From Paraktedonobacter carboxidivorans (GTDB taxonomy: Bacteria > Chloroflexota > Ktedonobacteria > Ktedonobacterales > Ktedonobacteraceae), in assembly GCA_041156125.1 (NCBI GenBank), contig JBEVTI010000002.1, positions 186,001-250,000 on the forward strand: a stretch of DNA of 64,000 nt, written 5' to 3'. This document shows positions 60,675 to 64,000 of the stretch, in pieces (position 1 is the first letter of the stretch; the number at the start of each line of letters is the position of its first letter). The translations under genes and the position numbers were made by a program. Below the pieces are notes generated by a model that saw only the letters and a program-made list of their open reading frames with translations, made no database searches and was not told the origin of the DNA.

Positions 60675-61436
60675 TTATGGGAATAGAGTAGGCACGTTAG
60701 TACTATAAAATTCGGCTTCCAGGAATTCCAGCAACAGAGCAAAATTGAGAATATCAGCGTCGCTTTTAAGCGGAGCAGATGGATCTGGGCCACCATTCAG
60801 GCTGGCGATAAAAGGGCTGGCCGCGCTGACAATAGCTGCCTGAGTCAAGGGCTTATCAAAGGCACCATTCGCGCTGAGCGGCATTTGCAGCAGGGCGTTG
60901 AGGAAGCCAGCGTGGCGAGCCTCAATAGTCAGAATTGAGCCAGCCGCCGCCAGGATACCCTTGTCTTTGATGGCAGGTGCGGCCATTAAATATGCTCCCA
61001 CACCGACGTTCTCCAGGGTTTGAGAAAGCTTCGCAAAGGACTGAACATCCGCTTGCATAAGACCCTTAAAGGTTGGCTTGGCTCTGGCCCCGCTTTTTAG
61101 GGCTGACTGGAGAAAAGTGACATGCTGATTCTCGTCGTTCATGATCTCAGTGAAAGCTGTCTTGCTATCTGCAGCGGATTTAAGCGCAAGCTGGGCGGTC
61201 TGCTGTGTGCCAGTGCCAGTGGTCGCCGCGGCAGCGGTGGTGCCTGGAGTCGCGATGTTGGCTGTTGACGAGCCACCGCAAGCAGCTAACAGAGTGGTAG
61301 GCACAACCACAGCGGTACCGAGCAGCGAGGCGCGTAGAAAGAAACGACGCGAAGATGCTCCACGTTCAGAGACAATAGTCGTATGTGCGGACAGCCGATC
61401 GTTATGGTTGTCGCCAGGTGTTACGAAGTCAGTCAT
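60675..61436 (-). CDS. Ferritin-like (Ferritin_2/DUF4439-type) Tat lipoprotein with permuted helix order
   Basis: 253 aa. A twin-arginine signal (SRRFFLRASLLG) ends at a lipobox (LLAAC), so the domain is lipid-anchored outside the cell. The four-helix ferritin-like domain has E/H ligands in TEIMNDENQHVTFL and LTIEARHAGFL. The segment ILNFALLLEFLEAEFY, normally the first helix of this family, is at the extreme C terminus and ends eight residues before the stop. The domain therefore looks circularly permuted. ATG 61436 (AGGAAT upstream) is chosen over an in-frame start at 61448. Metal storage, peroxide handling or desiccation-related roles are possible. Confidence 0.85.
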   Translation of the reverse strand: MTDFVTPGDNHNDRLSAHTTIVSERGASSRRFFLRASLLGTAVVVPTTLLAACGGSSTANIATPGTTAAAATTGTGTQQTAQLALKSAADSKTAFTEIMNDENQHVTFLQSALKSGARAKPTFKGLMQADVQSFAKLSQTLENVGVGAYLMAAPAIKDKGILAAAGSILTIEARHAGFLNALLQMPLSANGAFDKPLTQAAIVSAASPFIASLNGGPDPSAPLKSDADILNFALLLEFLEAEFYSTNVPTLFP

Positions 61437-61561
61437 GATATTCCTCATTTCTTTACTTAGAAAAATGCTTTTCGCAAGCCTCTATATTTTCTTGCGTCTG
61501 TTTGAAATACGCCAGAGATCAGAAGTTGTAAAGCTCCCTTATCTGGCTGTAGGGGTGGTTG

Positions 61562-61595
61562 GATGGCTGAGAACACTTAATGTACCTCAGCCATC
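61562..61595 (-). terminator. Hairpin after the DUF4383 gene
   Basis: GATGGCTGAG (61562-61571) and CTCAGCCATC (61586-61595) pair perfectly. It lies 90 bases past the DUF4383 stop. Confidence 0.6.
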
Positions 61596-61684
61596 TGGCC
61601 AACGGACCCGGAGATCATACACACATCCACGTTTCTCTCTCATGCTAGCTAAGCAGTGCGAGCTAGCGGCGCACTGGATCAGTC

Positions 61685-62077
61685 CTATACGGTGGCGGCT
61701 ACGCGGCGGTCGGCCAGGGCGAAGCCCACATAGGCCATCACGGCTCCGAGGACCAGGTGCAGAAAGTTATCCGCAGTATTGATCATCACGATGCCAAGCA
61801 GCAGGTGATTGATGTACAAGAAGGGCAGGAAACCCAGCACTCCGAGCAACAGGTAGATGACGCCACCTGCGCGATTATACAGCACCGATGCGCCTGTAAG
61901 CGCGGCGGCGATGCCCAATACTCCGAAGAGCAGGTGAACAACGCTATGTATACCGTTGACCATAAACAGGCCAAGTAGCGCTCCATCAGGAGTCAGAGCA
62001 GGAACGAAACCGAGTACCCCAATCAAGAGAAAAACAATGCCGAAGACCATTGCGACGGTCCTATTAATATTTGTCAT
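61685..62077 (-). CDS. DUF4383 membrane protein
   Basis: 130 aa with four membrane helices. The internally repeated pattern (GIHSVVHLLFGVLGIAAAL; TADNFLHLVLGAVMAYVGF) is typical of DUF4383, found in Actinobacteria, Chloroflexota and others; function unknown. The paired H-x2-H-like HSVVH and NFLHL segments lie in equivalent positions of the two halves. ATG 62077 after AGGAGG-like sequence. Confidence 0.88.
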   Translation of the reverse strand: MTNINRTVAMVFGIVFLLIGVLGFVPALTPDGALLGLFMVNGIHSVVHLLFGVLGIAAALTGASVLYNRAGGVIYLLLGVLGFLPFLYINHLLLGIVMINTADNFLHLVLGAVMAYVGFALADRRVAATV

Positions 62078-62211
62078 GGCTTTTTAAGCCTCCTTTCTGC
62101 TCTAGGTTACGCAGCAAAATGAAAGAGGGATTACATTCGTCGCAATTACATAAAAATTTGTGTGTGCGGCTTATTCTCTCAAAGGCCTTTGCAGGCGGAT
62201 ACAGGGGGCTT

Positions 62212-62265
62212 CACGCTAGAAAAGAAGATATGGCGAGATCTCGCCATATCTTCTTTTCTAGCGTG
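62212..62265. terminator. 54-base perfect palindrome
   Basis: Bases 62212-62238 are the exact reverse complement of 62239-62265 (27 + 27, no spacer); the centre is TGGCGAGATCTCGCCA. It starts 9 bases past the EF-G-like stop. It is a probable terminator, though much longer than needed and without a U-tract. Confidence 0.75.
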
Positions 62266-62273
62266 CTCTACCC

Positions 62274-64000
62274 TTAAGCTTTCTTGAAGTGCGCGACGAT
62301 GTCTTGCTGGACATTGGCGGGCACTTCTTCATACTCGTAGAACTTCATGGAGAAGGAGCCGCGACCCTGAGTGATTGAGCGTAGATCGGTCGCGTAATGC
62401 AGCATTTCGGCCTGGGGAATATGGGCGGTGATTTGCTGTAAGCCATTCTCCAGGGGGGCCATGCCGAGCACGCGACCACGTTTGGCGCTATTGATGTCGC
62501 TCATAACGTCGCCCATGTGACCTTCCGGGATGACGATGCTGACCGCCATGATTGGTTCCAGCAAGGCGGGACCGGCCAGGGGGACGACCTCTTGCATACC
62601 CAGGGAGGCGGCGATTTCAAAGGATTGCGCCGAGGAGTCCACGGGATGGTATTTGCCATCAACCAGGGCTACCTTGACGTAGACCATGGGATTGCCGGAA
62701 ATAAAGCCGCGCCTGAGTGATTCGCGCACGCCTTTCTCTACTCCAGGGATGAATTGTCCCGGCACGACGCCACCGACGATCTTGTCCTCGAAGATGAAGG
62801 TTTCCGCACCTCCCATAGGCAATGGCTCAACCTCCAACCAGACATCACCAAATTGTCCATGACCACCGCTCTGCCGCTTGTGGCGTCCGTTGGCGCGCGC
62901 CTTCTTGCGAATGGTTTCGCGATAGGAGATGCGCGGCTCGCGAGCCTCTAGATCTACGTTAAATTTGCGCTTGATCCCTTCGATCACGATTTGCAGATGA
63001 GCTTCGCCCATGCCGGATAAGAGCACTTCGGCTGTTTCGGGATCACGCGTCATGTTGAGGGTGCGATCCTCCTCGAGCACGCGAGTCAGAGCATTGCCCA
63101 TTTTATCCAGGTCGGCCTGGGTTTTTGGGAAAAGCGCGACCGTATAGCAGGGCGCGGGGAAGTTGATGGGCTCTAGCGGCCTGGCGTCTTTATTGGCGCT
63201 GAGGGTGTCATTGGTATGAGTATTGATAAGCTTGGCAACGGCCCCGAAGTCGCCCGCGGGAATTTCCGTGGCTGGCTCCTGGTTTTTGCCGCGTGGCGTA
63301 ATCAACTGGCTCAGGCGTTCATCGGCTTTTGTGCTCAGGTTCAGCGCGTGAGCGTCGGATTTCAGTGTGCCTGAGTAGACGCGAAATGTGCTGATGATAC
63401 CCACCTGGGCGACCGCGGTTCTGAAGATCAGTAGCGCCGGTGTAGCCCCAAGGGCTTGTGCGTCCTCAGGTAGCGTCTCGGCAGCGCTGGGCAGATAGCT
63501 GACGAGGGCGTCGAGCAATGTTTGTACGCCGATGTTCTTATTGGCGGAGCCGCACAGCACTGGAATGATCTGGCCGGAGCGAGTACCCGTTTTGACGATG
63601 GAGAGGATCTCTTCGTCGCTTAATGCTTCGCCTTCCAGGAACTTCTCCATCATCTCGTCGTCGCTCTCTACCGCTGACTCTATCATCTGTTCCCGGAAGG
63701 TGCTGGCACTGGACTGCAGATCAGCTGGAATGGGAATTTCCTGGACCTTATTGCCTCCGCTAAACGTATAGGCTTTCTGGGTCACAAGGTCCACCACGCC
63801 TTTAAAGTCCGCTTGCTCACCAATGGGGATCTGCAGGGGCACGACTCTGCTACCGAATTGCGCGCGTAGAGAGTCCAGGGCACTGGCGAATGAGGTATTT
63901 TCACGATCGAGTTTATTGACCAGGACCACGCGGGGCAGATGGCGCTCGTCAGCGTATTGCCAGGTCAGCTCGGTGCCTACCTCGACACCTTTTTCCGCCG
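62274..64000 (-). CDS. Elongation factor G-like GTPase (5' partial)
   Basis: The frame is open to the window edge; about 575 residues are visible. The in-window part begins within the G domain, with NKLDRE (G4 motif) near 63910. Domains II-V follow: RVYSGTLK-type beta barrel, LSGMGEAHLQIVIEG (domain III), KRQSGGHGQFGDVWLEVEPL (domain IV) and the domain V segment IPEGHMGDVMSDINSAKRGR. The G1 and switch motifs lie outside. It is of the EF-G/EF-G2-like group, driving ribosomal translocation or recycling. The sequence is closest in feel to the alternative EF-G (FusA2) lineage rather than a canonical str-operon fusA, because no tuf, rpsL or rpsG is next to it. Confidence 0.9.
   Translation of the reverse strand, partial: AEKGVEVGTELTWQYADERHLPRVVLVNKLDRENTSFASALDSLRAQFGSRVVPLQIPIGEQADFKGVVDLVTQKAYTFSGGNKVQEIPIPADLQSSASTFREQMIESAVESDDEMMEKFLEGEALSDEEILSIVKTGTRSGQIIPVLCGSANKNIGVQTLLDALVSYLPSAAETLPEDAQALGATPALLIFRTAVAQVGIISTFRVYSGTLKSDAHALNLSTKADERLSQLITPRGKNQEPATEIPAGDFGAVAKLINTHTNDTLSANKDARPLEPINFPAPCYTVALFPKTQADLDKMGNALTRVLEEDRTLNMTRDPETAEVLLSGMGEAHLQIVIEGIKRKFNVDLEAREPRISYRETIRKKARANGRHKRQSGGHGQFGDVWLEVEPLPMGGAETFIFEDKIVGGVVPGQFIPGVEKGVRESLRRGFISGNPMVYVKVALVDGKYHPVDSSAQSFEIAASLGMQEVVPLAGPALLEPIMAVSIVIPEGHMGDVMSDINSAKRGRVLGMAPLENGLQQITAHIPQAEMLHYATDLRSITQGRGSFSMKFYEYEEVPANVQQDIVAHFKKA

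Overview
The window is ordinary chromosomal DNA of moderate GC, densely coded on both strands, with one tRNA and no phage, plasmid or CRISPR signature. The gene content points to a Ktedonobacteria-like member of the Chloroflexota. The signs are BTAD/AAA/TPR giant regulators, a transmembrane Ser/Thr kinase, XRE-TPR proteins, many two-component proteins, a DUF4383 protein, Tat-lipoprotein binding proteins, a split-cytochrome-b bc complex and Pro/Gln-rich low-complexity tails. This is inference from gene families; no 16S gene is present.

Layout. 1-7.6 kb: a BTAD-AAA-TPR regulator (5' end outside the window), a soluble GAF histidine kinase and a solitary molybdopterin oxidoreductase. 7.8-14 kb: a DnaQ/DinG-like exonuclease with a decayed helicase core, rdgB, tRNA-Thr(CGT) with a consensus promoter, a DUF1992 protein and larC. 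14-19 kb: a sigma factor overlapping a putative HTH partner, glgA and a membrane Ser/Thr kinase. 19-24 kb: a five-gene cytochrome bc operon (cyt b N-half, cyt b C-half, Rieske, cyt c-cupredoxin fusion, 12-TM protein). 24-33 kb: a NarL-type two-component pair, a zinc-ribbon/linker/TM protein, an FAD oxidoreductase, a CheY-like receiver, a CPBP protease and a DUF6483-like protein. 33-40 kb: an unrecognised 447-aa protein, gltX, a decapitated TPR regulator, an HTH-ABM-like fusion and a CTP-synthase-like amidotransferase. 40-49 kb: a carbohydrate ABC importer with two binding proteins, a HAMP sensor and a divergent ROK repressor, without its own ATPase. 49-55 kb: a YggT-like protein, a bifunctional nuclease, LexA, a deoxyribosyltransferase-like protein and a DedA protein. 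56-59 kb: a four-gene cysteine pathway (rhodanese-E1, sulfur carrier, cysteine synthase, JAMM peptidase) resembling mycobacterial moeZ/cysO/cysM/mec. 59-64 kb: an XRE-TPR protein, a ferritin-like lipoprotein that looks circularly permuted, a DUF4383 protein and the 3' part of an EF-G-like gene.

The best leads are: the permuted ferritin-like domain; the sulfur carrier that carries one extra residue after its Gly-Gly; the DinG-like protein with ruined helicase motifs; the haem c/type-1-copper fusion in the bc operon; a MITE-like element with terminal inverted repeats, flanking direct repeats and a second copy whose stems differ in compensating ways; a second short dispersed repeat; and unusually long perfect hairpins at gene ends.
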